Shown here one piece after another: positions 35,055 to 44,765 of a stretch of DNA of 64,000 nucleotides. Source of the stretch: Planctomycetota bacterium. Lineage in GTDB: Bacteria > Planctomycetota > Phycisphaerae > Phycisphaerales > UBA5793. The stretch's first letter is position 1. The number at the start of each line of letters is the position of its first letter. The DNA is taken from the NCBI GenBank assembly GCA_013112555.1, contig JABFGK010000001.1, forward strand, positions 186,001 through 250,000, in the 5' to 3' direction. Made by a program: the position numbers and the translations under genes. The notes below the pieces were generated by a model. The model saw only the letters and a list, made by a program, of their open reading frames with translations. It did no database searches and had not been told where the DNA came from.

Positions 35055-37448
35055 ATGATGCGTCCGTACTTCCCAATCAGAATCGCTTGTACGCTCACCA
35101 TGGTCGCCGGCATCGCGCTTCAATCCTGTGCAGCACCCGATGAACGAACCGCATGGGCACAACCTGCAGTCATCGGATCCGAGACACGGTCCGGCTGCAC
35201 GTTCTTTGACCCCAACATGGGGCAATGCGCTGACGAAACAGCGCGATTCATGTTGCATCGTCCGATGTTCAGTATCGCATGTCGTGACAGTGCGATCTCA
35301 CTGACCAGTCCCGGGACATCCCGCGGCAATGGTATCATCGATGACAGGGTGACAATCTCACTGACATTCCCGGGCTCGAACCCCGTGCCTCCACAAGGCA
35401 GTGATCCGAATGATGCCGTGACGTACTACAACATGATCGTCGATGACGTGAGTGTGTGCGCTGCCGTCCCGCAGTATGAGACCGTCACCTGGCCGAACCT
35501 GTATGAAGGGATCGATCTGGCGTTGACGTGCAGCCCAAATGGCACACTCAAATATGAGTTTCACTGTGCGCCGGGTGCCGACTACAAACAGATTCGGGTT
35601 CGCATTGACGGTCTCGAGGGTGACCTCTGCCTTGACGAGACGGACGGCAGTCTGGTCGCCGAGACAACCCTCGGTCCGCTGCATGATCGGGACTTGCTCG
35701 TGTGGCAGGAGACCGGCAACAACTCGGATCGTCAGATGCTGTCAGCGCGACACGAGGTCATTGACCACAACACATACACCTTCTCCATGCTCGATGAGGT
35801 GGACCCGACGTTGCCGCTCGTGATCGACCCGGTCGTTGAGTGGATGATCTATGCCGGCGGCACTGACTGGGAAGAAGGGTACGGAGTGGCTGTCAATCCC
35901 GACGGATCGTCTGTGATCACCGGTTCGACCGAGTCGCTGGACTTTGAAGGTCGAAGCAATGAACGTCACGGTGATCGAAGAGACGCCTATGTTGCCAAAG
36001 TCAGTGCCGACGGCACGCTCGAGTGGATGACCTACCTCGGCGGAACCGGCAGAGACAGTGGGTATCAGGTTGCAATCGACTCGACCGGGGACATTCTGGT
36101 AACCGGCGATACTGCCTCACTCGATTTCGAAGGGCACATCAATAATGCCCATGAGCGCTATGGCATCGTCAATGACATCTTCCTGGCCCGGCTCGACTCC
36201 ACCGGCGTTCTTGAGTGGATGATCTATCTCGGGGGCACGGGACGCGACTACTGCGCAGGAGCAGGGGTGGGTCCGGATGACGCCATCTATGTCGCGGGGT
36301 CAACCTCTTCTGTTGACCTGGAAGGCAGGATCAACTCATATCTCGGGGGTGAATACGATGGCTTTGTGGCCAGCGTGCAGCCTGACGGCACACTGAATTG
36401 GTCGCGATACACAGGCGGCTCGGGGTTTGAGTACTGTCTCGGCCTGGGTATTGACCCGGGCGGGCATCCCGTGATTTGCGGGGAGACTGACTCCACCGAC
36501 CTCGAAGGACGGACCAACAGCGCCTACGGAATGGGCGATGCCTACATGACGCGTCTCCAGTCGGATGGCGGTCTGGATTGGTCGACCTACCTTGGCGGCT
36601 CAGGTGATGATTCCGGCTGGGACCTGGCCTCTGACAGCACTGGGACCGTGTACATAACCGGATGGACCGACTCCGATGACTTTGCCGGGCGGAACAATTC
36701 AATCCACGACTCCCGTCAGGATACATATGTCGCTCGTGTGGAGCCGGACGGCTCTGTGGCCTGGATGACCTATCTCGGAGGCACATCGGTTGATGTCGGA
36801 GCGGGAATCGCGATTGATGGTTCTGACGCCCCGGTCGTGGCCGGCAGGACAAGCGGGAGTGACTTCGAAGGACGAACCAACTCAAGGCACGGCGGCTATG
36901 ACGGCTTTGCGGCCAAGGTCAGCCCTGATGGGTTCATCCAATGGATGAGCTATCTCGGTGGCAGCGGATGGGATGAGGCCTGGGATGTTGCCGTGGCTGC
37001 CGACGGCCACACCCTGTACCTCACCGGCATCACAGAGTCGAACGACTTCGAGGGGGCAATCAACGGGCTTCATGGCGGTCCCTACGCGCCGGGTGATGCC
37101 TTCCTCTTGAGGCTCAATCCCAGCCTCGATCCGATCCTCACCATCGACTCATCCTGCCCCGAGGCCGGCCCAATTCACATCGCCTGGTCCAATGCGACGC
37201 CCGACGCCCCTGTCACGCTCCTCTTTGCACTCGTTGAGGGGGTTGTCACGATCCCCCCCGGCAATCCGTGCGAAGGAACCCAACTCGGTCTTGGCGCGCT
37301 CCGCCTGCAAGTGGCTCGCAGCGGTATCTCGGATGCCGATGGCACGGGTTTCATTGATGCCATCGCACCGGCAGCAGCCTGTGGCGGGTACCTGCAACTG
37401 ATCGACCGTGACCGGTGTACCGTCAGCAACGTCGTCCGTATCAACTGA
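35055..37448 (+). CDS. SBBP-repeat (beta-propeller) lipoprotein
   Basis: About 797 residues. The signal peptide ends in a lipobox (IALQSC, Cys about 26). The N-terminal 250 residues (SRGNGIIDDRVTISLTFPGS, YEGIDLALTCSPNGTLKYEF) match the domain that precedes SBBP repeats. Seven repeats follow, each opening W-[MS]-x-Y-x-GG, for example WMTYLGGTGRDSGYQVAID and WSTYLGGSGDDSGWDLAS, with a VAGSTSS-like VTG and D-FEGR-N step between. The last 100 residues (SCPEAGPIHIAWSNATPD to DRDRCTVSNVVRIN) form a C-terminal module ending in the Cys-x-x-Ser-Asn signature. It is probably an outer-surface protein. Confidence 0.88.
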   Translation: MMRPYFPIRIACTLTMVAGIALQSCAAPDERTAWAQPAVIGSETRSGCTFFDPNMGQCADETARFMLHRPMFSIACRDSAISLTSPGTSRGNGIIDDRVTISLTFPGSNPVPPQGSDPNDAVTYYNMIVDDVSVCAAVPQYETVTWPNLYEGIDLALTCSPNGTLKYEFHCAPGADYKQIRVRIDGLEGDLCLDETDGSLVAETTLGPLHDRDLLVWQETGNNSDRQMLSARHEVIDHNTYTFSMLDEVDPTLPLVIDPVVEWMIYAGGTDWEEGYGVAVNPDGSSVITGSTESLDFEGRSNERHGDRRDAYVAKVSADGTLEWMTYLGGTGRDSGYQVAIDSTGDILVTGDTASLDFEGHINNAHERYGIVNDIFLARLDSTGVLEWMIYLGGTGRDYCAGAGVGPDDAIYVAGSTSSVDLEGRINSYLGGEYDGFVASVQPDGTLNWSRYTGGSGFEYCLGLGIDPGGHPVICGETDSTDLEGRTNSAYGMGDAYMTRLQSDGGLDWSTYLGGSGDDSGWDLASDSTGTVYITGWTDSDDFAGRNNSIHDSRQDTYVARVEPDGSVAWMTYLGGTSVDVGAGIAIDGSDAPVVAGRTSGSDFEGRTNSRHGGYDGFAAKVSPDGFIQWMSYLGGSGWDEAWDVAVAADGHTLYLTGITESNDFEGAINGLHGGPYAPGDAFLLRLNPSLDPILTIDSSCPEAGPIHIAWSNATPDAPVTLLFALVEGVVTIPPGNPCEGTQLGLGALRLQVARSGISDADGTGFIDAIAPAAACGGYLQLIDRDRCTVSNVVRIN

Positions 37449-37580
37449 CCAGGTTTCTCAGCCCCTTCCCAGTCAGACACGACGTTGACCCCCATCAGCC
37501 CGGCCATACCATTCGCACCGATCCGCTCTGCCCGCCCGTGCGTGCTCGAACCGATTCAAGCCGGATAGATAGACTACACC

Positions 37581-38489
37581 ATGACTACTGACGATCAGCG
37601 CAATCCCATCTGTTTCAGTGCCGTTGCCTGCCCCACCTGGCCTACTCAACGGGTCATCGAGGCAGCCGGCGAATACGGCTATGACGGGATCGAACTCCGC
37701 ACACTCGGACCCGGCGGGGCCGGCCTGGCATCCGATCCGGCGCTGACGGACCCGGATAAAACGAGGCGCCTGTTTGACGATGCCGGTGTCCCCATTGCCT
37801 GCCTGGCCACCAGCCTCAGCATGCACTACCGCAAGCCCGCCGAGATCGAGCAGGCGATCCGCACCGGCCGCTCCTATATCGACCTGGCCGTCCGACTCGG
37901 CTGCCCACGCATCCGGACCTTCGGCTACCACATCTACCCCGGCGAGCAGCGACACACCGGCGTCCAGCGCGTGGCCACGCAGTACAGCACGCTGATGGCC
38001 TATGCCGAGGAACACGAGATCGAAGTGGTCGTCGAGAACGCCGGCTCGTTCTCCCGAGCCAAGGAACTGTGGCAACTGTCCCGGTTCGTCGAGCATCCCA
38101 TGTTCGGCATCTGCTGGAATGTGGCGAATGCGGCCTCGGTGGGCGAGGGCCCCGGCATCTCGGTCACCACACTCAACAGCCGTATCCGCTATGCGAAACT
38201 CAAAGACCTCATCGTGGGTGAGGGGGCCGGATTCGTCCCGCTCGGTGAGGGGACGGTCGAGCTCGAACGGTTTGTCGAACTCATGCGCGGCATCGGATTC
38301 GACGGCTGGTTCTGTGTCGAGTGGGACAAGGCATGGCTGCCTGCGCTGGCCGATGCCGACGAGGTTCTGCCCGTTGCGATCAAACTGATTCGCGAATGGA
38401 TGCGCCCCCGCTTTGACAAAAAGGGAAACCGCCTGTCCAAGTTCGAAGGCCCCTTCCTCGAAGTCGAACCCGCCGCCGCCAAAAAGTAG
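37581..38489 (+). CDS. Sugar phosphate isomerase/epimerase-like TIM-barrel protein (AP endonuclease 2 family)
   Basis: 302 residues of the xylose-isomerase-like fold: YGYDGIELRTLG (about 34), CLATSLSMHY (about 75), IEVVVENAGS with a metal-binding Glu (about 155) and FGICWNVANAAS (about 180). In that last segment the usual Asp-x-x-His of the family reads Asn-x-x-Asn. YAKLKDL and GWFCVEWDK (second metal Glu, about 245) follow. The enzyme probably isomerises or epimerises a sugar or inositol derivative. The Asn substitutions may weaken metal binding, so activity is uncertain. It stands alone between a surface protein gene and a terminator. Confidence 0.85.
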   Translation: MTTDDQRNPICFSAVACPTWPTQRVIEAAGEYGYDGIELRTLGPGGAGLASDPALTDPDKTRRLFDDAGVPIACLATSLSMHYRKPAEIEQAIRTGRSYIDLAVRLGCPRIRTFGYHIYPGEQRHTGVQRVATQYSTLMAYAEEHEIEVVVENAGSFSRAKELWQLSRFVEHPMFGICWNVANAASVGEGPGISVTTLNSRIRYAKLKDLIVGEGAGFVPLGEGTVELERFVELMRGIGFDGWFCVEWDKAWLPALADADEVLPVAIKLIREWMRPRFDKKGNRLSKFEGPFLEVEPAAAKK

Positions 38490-38512
38490 CCACCTACGTC
38501 CCAGAGACACAT

Positions 38513-38551
38513 AAAGCCCCGTCATGCGCTCCTCGCATGGCGGGGTTTCTT
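38513..38551. terminator. Bidirectional terminator between the TIM-barrel and phosphatase genes
   Basis: AAAGCCCCGTCATGCG pairs with CGCATGGCGGGGTTT (C-A mismatch inside) around CTCCT, with A- and T-rich flanks on both sides, between two convergent genes. Confidence 0.8.
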
Positions 38552-38559
38552 CATACGCA

Positions 38560-39513
38560 CTACAAACTCGCAATCTGCCGCATCGACCACATCAACTCAT
38601 CCCGACTCGGCAGCGGTGTGCTCGACAAATCAATCGGCAACACCGCCCCGCGCTCGTGGTCGCTGTTCAACACAATGCCGCGCTTCCCCACCGGCTGACA
38701 TCCCGTCTCGGCATGTTCGTGCCCGAGGCAAAACACCTCAACGCCGAAGATCTCTGCGAGCCGGTCCAGATGTTCCGCTGAGTGCCGGCGCCCCCATGTC
38801 ATCTGATAGGCCGAACCGGTCCGAGCCTCGTAGTCCGATTCATCAAGATCACGCTCCAGGATGGTCGTATCAAACGACTTCATGGCCGCCTCGGAGGGCA
38901 CGCTGTGGGCGCACAGCACGCCGTGCTCCGTCACGATGGCCAACGGCCAACTGCGAATGAACTCACAGATTGCCTGATCAACCGCCTTGGCTTCCTCTTC
39001 CCCGAATACGAAGTCCAGCGCATCACGAAACAACGCGACACTGTCCCCTGCCCCCTTGCTGACGCCTCGCCCGGTCATCTGCGACAGTTCATGGTTGGCC
39101 AGGATCGGGTGAAACTGATTCGGCCGGCTGCACTTCAACTCGGCCACCCGGCAGATCATGCGATAACTGAAGTCCATGCCGTTGATCAGTCGTTCCCCGT
39201 GGATCAGTTCATGGACATAGATGTGACGATCCTCCGATTTGTCCAGCCGGATCGCGTTGAGCATCTTGTCGAGATGGAACGGATTGTCGTGCAGATCGCC
39301 GGTGGCCAGCAGCCAGCCCTCAGCCGGCAGCCGCACGACCGAGCCGCACCGATAGCGCTCGCCCCGACAGTGCGCGCCTGCCTCTTTGAGCAGTGTGATC
39401 ACTGCGCCGGCATCGTTGTAGTCAATCGTTGAATCCACAGCCACGAAGCATAGGCCGGTGTACGGAGCGGTACGCTGCTGCCTACCATCACGCACGAGAC
39501 ACACACCATGCAT
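38560..39513 (-). CDS. Calcineurin-like metallophosphatase (PPP type)
   Basis: The frame is open further upstream, but beyond 39510 it runs under the divergent exbD gene, so the start is probably the GTG at 39438 or 39444 (VDSTIDYNDAGAV), or at most the ATG at 39513. Metal-binding motifs are complete: LLATGDLHDNP (about residue 72), ILANHELSQMTG, VLCAHSVPSEA and VFCLGHEHAETG (GHxH). Such enzymes hydrolyse phosphoesters in proteins or nucleotides; the substrate is unknown. The C-terminus ends within ten bases of the shared terminator. Confidence 0.82.
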   Translation of the reverse strand: MHGVCLVRDGRQQRTAPYTGLCFVAVDSTIDYNDAGAVITLLKEAGAHCRGERYRCGSVVRLPAEGWLLATGDLHDNPFHLDKMLNAIRLDKSEDRHIYVHELIHGERLINGMDFSYRMICRVAELKCSRPNQFHPILANHELSQMTGRGVSKGAGDSVALFRDALDFVFGEEEAKAVDQAICEFIRSWPLAIVTEHGVLCAHSVPSEAAMKSFDTTILERDLDESDYEARTGSAYQMTWGRRHSAEHLDRLAEIFGVEVFCLGHEHAETGCQPVGKRGIVLNSDHERGAVLPIDLSSTPLPSRDELMWSMRQIASL

Positions 39514-39957
39514 CTCCGACGCACCCAACTCGACATCCGCTTCGAAATGATGCCGCTCATCGACGTCGTCTTTCTCCTGCTCACATTCTTCATCTACGCG
39601 ATGGTGCTCATGGTTCGGGCCCACCTGTTGCCCGTCGAACTGCCGACGCTCCACGGCGGCCTGTCCGGCCAGGGCCCTCGAGTCGAAGCCATCAGCATCA
39701 CGATGGACGAGTCCGGCTCCCTGTTTCTCGATGCCCAGCCGGCTCCCTTGTCCCATGTCATCGCAGCCACCCAGGCTTTCAAGGCCGAGTTCCCCGATGG
39801 CCGCGTCTACGTCGCCCCAAGTGCCACCGGCCAGGGTGATCGTCTGCCGGCATTCCTCCAACTGGTCAATCGCCTCCGCTCCTCCGGCATCGACCAATTT
39901 TTTATCGTGGGTCGACCGGAACCCGCAGACCAACCTGCTCCCTCCCCTTCCCAATAG
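39508..39957 (+). CDS. ExbD/TolR-family biopolymer transport protein
   Basis: 149 residues. A short cytoplasmic N-terminus leads into MMPLIDVVFLLLTFFIYAM (about 14-32), the single ExbD/TolR helix with its proton-path Asp19. The periplasmic domain follows, including DGRVYVAPSATGQGD and LVNRLRSSGIDQFFIVG. It would couple the proton gradient to an envelope process together with an ExbB/TolQ partner. None is adjacent; the ExbB-like gene at 6129-6770 is far away. Divergent from the phosphatase gene. Confidence 0.85.
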   Translation: MHLRRTQLDIRFEMMPLIDVVFLLLTFFIYAMVLMVRAHLLPVELPTLHGGLSGQGPRVEAISITMDESGSLFLDAQPAPLSHVIAATQAFKAEFPDGRVYVAPSATGQGDRLPAFLQLVNRLRSSGIDQFFIVGRPEPADQPAPSPSQ

Positions 39958-40199
39958 CAACTCTGTGTCAATCAGCGCGTTGGTTTTGACACATTTGATG
40001 CTGACGACCCGCAAATCGGGTTGGACTTCCTGTGTATTTCTGGAACATCTACTGCGGATATCCGGTTAGAATGGGTGAGCGTGGCCGGCGGTGTGTCCGC
40101 GCCTTCACATGCCTGCACTTCGCAGTGGGCGATCCGAGAGGTACACACCGGCCGGGTTCCATCGCGATACCGATTCACCCAGAGAAAGGCGTACTCCCC

Positions 40200-41459
40200 A
40201 TGACTTGCACCGGCTCCTCACGTTCGACCAACGTCACTCGTCACTCCTTGACCCGGTCCGCGTCGTGCGCCATCCCACTGGCTCTGGTGGCCGGCGGTCT
40301 TGGGATTGCTGCGACCGTCCAGGCCGACGAAATCCAGGACCTCGTCAACCAGCTCAGTGAAGTGCAGTACACGACGTATCTGCACGACGAACTGTACACC
40401 TGGGACGGCTGCGATCGGAAGTACGGGCCCGAACATGATCTGGCACGTGACTTCATCGAGGCGGAAATGACCGCCTTCGGCCTCGACACCACGCTCGACC
40501 CCTTCTACTACAACGGCAGCACCTACTACAACGTCGTCGGTGTCCTGCCCGGGCAGACCACGCCTGATCAGATTTACATTGTCGGCGCCCACTTCGATTC
40601 CGTCGGAAACCCGGGAGCCGATGACAATGCCAGCGGGACGGCCGGGGTCCTCGAAGCGGCCCGCGTCCTGTCGCAGTACCAGTTTGATTCGACAATCGTC
40701 TTTATTGCATTCGATCGCGAGGAGCAGGGGCTCTACGGGAGTTATTACTACTCGCTCGACCATGAAAACGATGATATCCGAGGCATGATCTCGCTCGACA
40801 TGATTGCGTACAACCCGTATGGGTACGGTCGAGCGCTGCTCAACGGCCGATCCGCATCGAATCCAATCAAGACCGCGCTGACCAATGCCCTGCGCGACTA
40901 CGCCGGCATCACCGCGTATGACGACGGCCCCCTTGATGCCAGTGACCATGCCCCCTTCGAGTGGCTCGGCTTCCAGGCATGCCTCCTCATCGAGTACGAT
41001 GTCAACAGCAATCCGTACTACCACCGGTCCTCCGACTCCGTCGATACTCCGAACTACATCGACTACGGGTACGCAACCCAGATGACCAAAGGAGCCGTGG
41101 CCTACCTCGCTCAATCGGCCGGGCTCATCACCGGCGGCGGTGAGTACACGCTCAGCGACCCCAGCCCCGGGAACGCGGGTGAAATTAACTCTTTCATCAC
41201 GACTGACGGAACCGCCGCACTCCGGAGCTATTTCGTCTACGGTCTTTCGGCCGGGCAGACGGAAGTTCCAATGTGCCCCGGCATGTATGTCGATATCTCC
41301 GGTGTTAAGATCGGCGGGTATGCCTGGGCTGACGGCACCGGCCGGGCCGAACTGCAGGCCATGGTCCCAGGCGCTGCCAGCGGGCTGACCGTCCTGCTAC
41401 AGGCCGTCGAACCGGAGTCCTGCTCAGTGAGTAACCTCGTCCAGTTTACCTTCAACTAA
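40200..41459 (+). CDS. Secreted M28-family metallopeptidase (first of a tandem pair)
   Basis: 419 residues from the ATG at 40200 (MTCTGSSRSTNVTRHSLT), with AGAGAAAGG about ten bases before it. The signal peptide ends near VQADEIQD. The two-zinc site of M28 is complete: IVGAHFDSVGNPGADDNASG (His, Asp), AFDREEQGLYGS (Glu-Glu), MISLDMIAYNP (Asp) and YYHRSSDSVDT (His). The final 100 residues form the module CPGMYVDISGVKIGGYAWAD ... SCSVSNLVQFTFN shared with other secreted proteins in the window. It is probably an extracellular aminopeptidase. The 41746-42972 gene is a close paralogue. Confidence 0.92.
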   Translation: MTCTGSSRSTNVTRHSLTRSASCAIPLALVAGGLGIAATVQADEIQDLVNQLSEVQYTTYLHDELYTWDGCDRKYGPEHDLARDFIEAEMTAFGLDTTLDPFYYNGSTYYNVVGVLPGQTTPDQIYIVGAHFDSVGNPGADDNASGTAGVLEAARVLSQYQFDSTIVFIAFDREEQGLYGSYYYSLDHENDDIRGMISLDMIAYNPYGYGRALLNGRSASNPIKTALTNALRDYAGITAYDDGPLDASDHAPFEWLGFQACLLIEYDVNSNPYYHRSSDSVDTPNYIDYGYATQMTKGAVAYLAQSAGLITGGGEYTLSDPSPGNAGEINSFITTDGTAALRSYFVYGLSAGQTEVPMCPGMYVDISGVKIGGYAWADGTGRAELQAMVPGAASGLTVLLQAVEPESCSVSNLVQFTFN

Positions 41460-41482
41460 CACCAATACGTCCGACACGTCCG

Positions 41483-41527
41483 AAAAAAGCCCCGTGATGC
41501 GCCGCTCGTGCACCACGGGGCGTTTTT
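41483..41527 (+). terminator. Terminator between the two M28 peptidase genes
   Basis: GCCCCGTG pairs with CACGGGGC around a 17-base loop, flanked by AAAAAA and GTTTTTC. The peptidase genes therefore probably have separate transcripts. Confidence 0.8.
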
Positions 41528-41745
41528 CGTGCACGCACGAGCGCCTGCTGATGGTACTGTGTGCCTGCGTGCTGATTTGATGCAGCGCTTCTTTCATTTG
41601 CAGGCAAATGAGAGTTTATCTTTCCGTACTTTTTGCCTGCATTATGCTCGGAGAACCCGTTATACTGCCCACAGACAGCCGGCAGGCGCAACGGTCAGCA
41701 TTGACGGCCTTGCCGAGACATGCCCGGACAGAAAGGTCATCCTCC

Positions 41746-42972
41746 ATGCACCATACTACAACGCACCGGAACGTAAAGTCCATTGTCCCGATCATCCTGG
41801 TACTCATGGGCCTTGGCATCACCACAGTCGTCCAGGCCGACGACATACAGGATCTGGTCGATCAGATCAGCGAAGTGTCATATACGACCTACCTCCGGGA
41901 TGAGTTGTATACATGGGATGGCTGCGATCGCGGGTTCGGCCCGCATCATGACTTGGCACGGAACTTCATCGAATCCGAGATGACAGCCATCGGACTCGAT
42001 ACAGCGCTCGACCCGTTTACCTACAGCGGAAACACCTACTACAACGTCGTCGGAATCCTGCCCGGCGACACCACGCCCGATCAAATCTATATTGTGGGAT
42101 CACACTACGATTCGGTCGGCAACCCGGGAGCCGATGACAATGGCAGCGGGACTGCCGGCATCCTCGAAGCGGCGCGCGTGATGAGTCAATACCGCTTTGA
42201 CTCCACCATCGTCTTCATTGCATTCGATCGTGAGGAGCAGGGGCTCAACGGCAGCTACGCCTATTCAATCAAGCATCAGAATGACGACATCCGGGGCATG
42301 ATCTCGCTCGACATGATTGCATATAACCCGAACGGCAGCGATCAGGCGCTCCTGTACGGGTATCCGGCTTCCGACCCGCATAAGGAATCTCTCATCGCAG
42401 CACTGCGGGACTATGCCGGGATCACCGGGTTCAACGAAGGGCCGCTCGATCGCAGCGATCATGCCCCCTTTGAGTGGCTCGGTTTTCAGGCCTGCTTGCT
42501 CATTGAGTACGACTTCTGGGTCAATCCTCGCTACCACACCGCGTCCGATTCCGTTGATACCCTTGATTACATTGACTACACCTATGCCACCCAGATGACA
42601 AAGGGAGCGGTGGCCTACCTCGCCAAGGAGGCCGGCTTGATCCCCGGTGGGCCGAGGTACGCACTGGAAAAACCAATGCCCGGGAACAGTGGCGAAGTGA
42701 ATGCATTCGTGACAACCGGCGGGACCTCAGGGGCCCAATCCTACTTCGTCTATGGCGTGCACGATGGGCAGACCGGCATTCACAAGTGCCCCGGCATGTA
42801 TCTTGATATCTTTGAAGTGTCCGTCGGCGGGCATGCATATGCCGATGAAACCGGCCGTGCTGAATTTCGTGCGCTGGTTCGCAATGCAGCCCGTGGCAGG
42901 ACCGTCCTCATCCAGGCCGTCGAGCCGGCATCGTGCTCCGTGAGCAACCTGGTCAAGTTCACCTTCAACTGA
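41746..42972 (+). CDS. Secreted M28-family metallopeptidase (second of a tandem pair)
   Basis: 408 residues from the ATG at 41746 (MHHTTTHRNVKSIVPIILVL); an upstream in-frame ATG at 41608 would add a non-family stretch. Signal peptide to about VVQADDIQD. Zinc ligands: VGSHYDSVGNPGADDNGSG, AFDREEQGLNGS, MISLDMIAYNP and RYHTASDSVDT. The C-terminal module is CPGMYLDIFEVSVGGHAYAD ... SCSVSNLVKFTFN. Most of the chain is nearly identical to the neighbour at 40200-41459, so the pair arose by duplication. Divergence is highest in the signal peptide and the C-terminal module. Confidence 0.92.
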   Translation: MHHTTTHRNVKSIVPIILVLMGLGITTVVQADDIQDLVDQISEVSYTTYLRDELYTWDGCDRGFGPHHDLARNFIESEMTAIGLDTALDPFTYSGNTYYNVVGILPGDTTPDQIYIVGSHYDSVGNPGADDNGSGTAGILEAARVMSQYRFDSTIVFIAFDREEQGLNGSYAYSIKHQNDDIRGMISLDMIAYNPNGSDQALLYGYPASDPHKESLIAALRDYAGITGFNEGPLDRSDHAPFEWLGFQACLLIEYDFWVNPRYHTASDSVDTLDYIDYTYATQMTKGAVAYLAKEAGLIPGGPRYALEKPMPGNSGEVNAFVTTGGTSGAQSYFVYGVHDGQTGIHKCPGMYLDIFEVSVGGHAYADETGRAEFRALVRNAARGRTVLIQAVEPASCSVSNLVKFTFN

Positions 42973-43928
42973 CAGCAACCGGAGTCGGCACAAGCCGAAC
43001 TTGGCATTGGCCCTATTGCCGCCTGCTTCGTGTGGTGTGGTCGTGACGTGCCTGTGACTGAAGCGTCGCTTCATTCGGGCTCTCAGTGCGCGGTTCAGGC
43101 CCGGGCTCGACTGCCTTGCTGATGCATGCCTTCCAGGAGCAGCTCTTCCCGTGACCCGTGAACGCCCGTCGTGCAGGCGTTGGCGGGCCACCGTTTTCTC
43201 ATCCTGCTGCAAATGACCGGACTCACAACGAACCATCTGTGTGTGGTGCAGCGCGTCCTTCCACGCACTGCCGGGCCATACTGCTGTTCCAACCGCCTGC
43301 AGCGCCCTGTGAGCCGTACCACCACTGCCGACCGATGCTTTGAGATCACGCTCGGCCGTCCTGCAGCCTTGTCAATACATCATCAAGATCACGACAGGCG
43401 CTCTGCCCCGACAATCCTGGTCGTCACATACCTGGCAGTGCTGGGCCTGACCGTGGCCGAACCCGGACCCGTTTGGATCCGCGCGAAGCAGTCATTCTGA
43501 GAGCGGGCTGGTGCTTATCTCCGCATCATAGACCGTCATTATTATCGGGCATTGCCGTGGCCCCGAGCCAGCAAATCTCCCGCGTCAAAGCCGAGACTCT
43601 CATGCTCTGATCCGGAAAGATGAGGCAAGGATCGCAATCGAGTTGACCGATTGAATTGGTAAGTCACTATTGAGAACGGGATTACGCTGCGTGCCAATCG
43701 TATAATGGGAAAAACAGGCAGTTTTTCTTCTTTTGGGTGGTTTGGACCATCCCTCCCCACGCATCGTGCCCAGACACACGAATTCGTATGGACCTTCTGA
43801 CCCCCTTCCGGTAGGATCAGATGACCGTGGTGCACAAATCTCGGGGCTGCCGGTGCACACGTCTACTCGGCGTGCCGGTACAAGCCATGACTCGGCCATC
43901 TGCTGATCCGAATCGAATGGAGTACGCC
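42973..43928. other. Long intergenic region without a credible gene
   Basis: Almost 960 bases. Open frames on both strands here have no recognisable domain and overlap each other. A TATAAT at 43701-43706 is followed by AAAAACAGGCAGTTTTTC (43713-43730), a small hairpin with a T-run that could be a leader or attenuator for the prepilin-like gene, but no -35 box is properly spaced. The segment 43060-43500 could be eroded coding sequence. Confidence 0.4.
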
Positions 43929-44765
43929 ATGTCACGACCGATGCGCTGCGGATTCACACTGATCGAACTCCTGGTCGTCATCTCCATCGTGGCCCTCCTG
44001 ATCGGGATCCTGTTGCCGGCACTCTCCCGGGCACGACGTACCGGCAAGGAAATGACCTGCCTGTCCCAACTCCGACAGATCGGCGCTGCCCAGCATGCCT
44101 ACGCCCTGACGTTTAATGACTTCTACGCACCGGGGTACACCGCCGACACCCGCGGCGAGCTCATTGACAATTCATGGTACCGGTCATTGTCGAAGTTCAC
44201 CGACGGCAAGCCCGAGATGTGGGATTGCCCCATTGCTGCAGATCGGCACACGGATGAATCATACATGCTGGAGGTGATTCCCGGATTCGAGATCTCAGAA
44301 CTCACCTGGTCCCAGGTCAACTATGGCATGGCCATCATGTCGTACTCCTACAACGGGCAGGATCGCGGTTCCTACGGCGGGTCCATGGGACTGAGCTTCG
44401 AGGATAATCTGTACTATGGGTACAACTCACAGGGTGTCGACATGACCCCCTGCCGCACGGACAAGGTCAAGCATCCGGACATGTTTGCAATGTGCGGAGA
44501 CACGAACAACGTCGGACTGAACACGCCCCTGGAGTACTACGTCAAGCGAGTCGGATTCCACGGCTGCGAATGGTATCAATGCCAGAACAGCGCGCACGGC
44601 GACGTCCTGCCCGGCGATGAAACCCACCCGAGCGATGCAGCCACGAATCAGTGGGTCTTCGGCGACGGCCACGCCCGCAAGATGACCTATGAGGAGGTCT
44701 GCGATACGGAAGGCCGTATGTTCCGACGTGACGGCGGGTACTTCTATACCTACCGCGGCGGGTGA
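43929..44765 (+). CDS. Prepilin-like protein with N-terminal methylation motif (planctomycete pseudopilin type)
   Basis: 278 residues from the ATG at 43929 (MSRPMRCGFTLIELLVVISI). The type IV prepilin motif G|FTLIE places peptidase cleavage after Gly8, with Phe methylated, and the following hydrophobic helix LLVVISIVALLIGILLPALS. The C-terminal region has FGDGHARKMTYEE, corresponding to the H-x9-DG ending found in large planctomycete paralogous families. It may form or decorate a type II secretion-like pseudopilus; family members are numerous, and their individual roles are unknown. Confidence 0.9.
   Translation: MSRPMRCGFTLIELLVVISIVALLIGILLPALSRARRTGKEMTCLSQLRQIGAAQHAYALTFNDFYAPGYTADTRGELIDNSWYRSLSKFTDGKPEMWDCPIAADRHTDESYMLEVIPGFEISELTWSQVNYGMAIMSYSYNGQDRGSYGGSMGLSFEDNLYYGYNSQGVDMTPCRTDKVKHPDMFAMCGDTNNVGLNTPLEYYVKRVGFHGCEWYQCQNSAHGDVLPGDETHPSDAATNQWVFGDGHARKMTYEEVCDTEGRMFRRDGGYFYTYRGG

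Noticed and set aside
36331-36885. Arg/Ser-rich 184-codon frame antisense to the SBBP gene
   Set aside because: Its periodicity comes from the SBBP repeats on the other strand.
38560-40014. 484-codon frame as the full phosphatase gene
   Set aside because: Residues before about 167 are antisense to exbD and intergenic sequence; the phosphatase domain begins near 39440.
42727-43236. 169-codon minus-strand frame at the end of the second M28 gene
   Set aside because: Half of it overlaps the peptidase and no motif is present; kept only as unresolved intergenic sequence.
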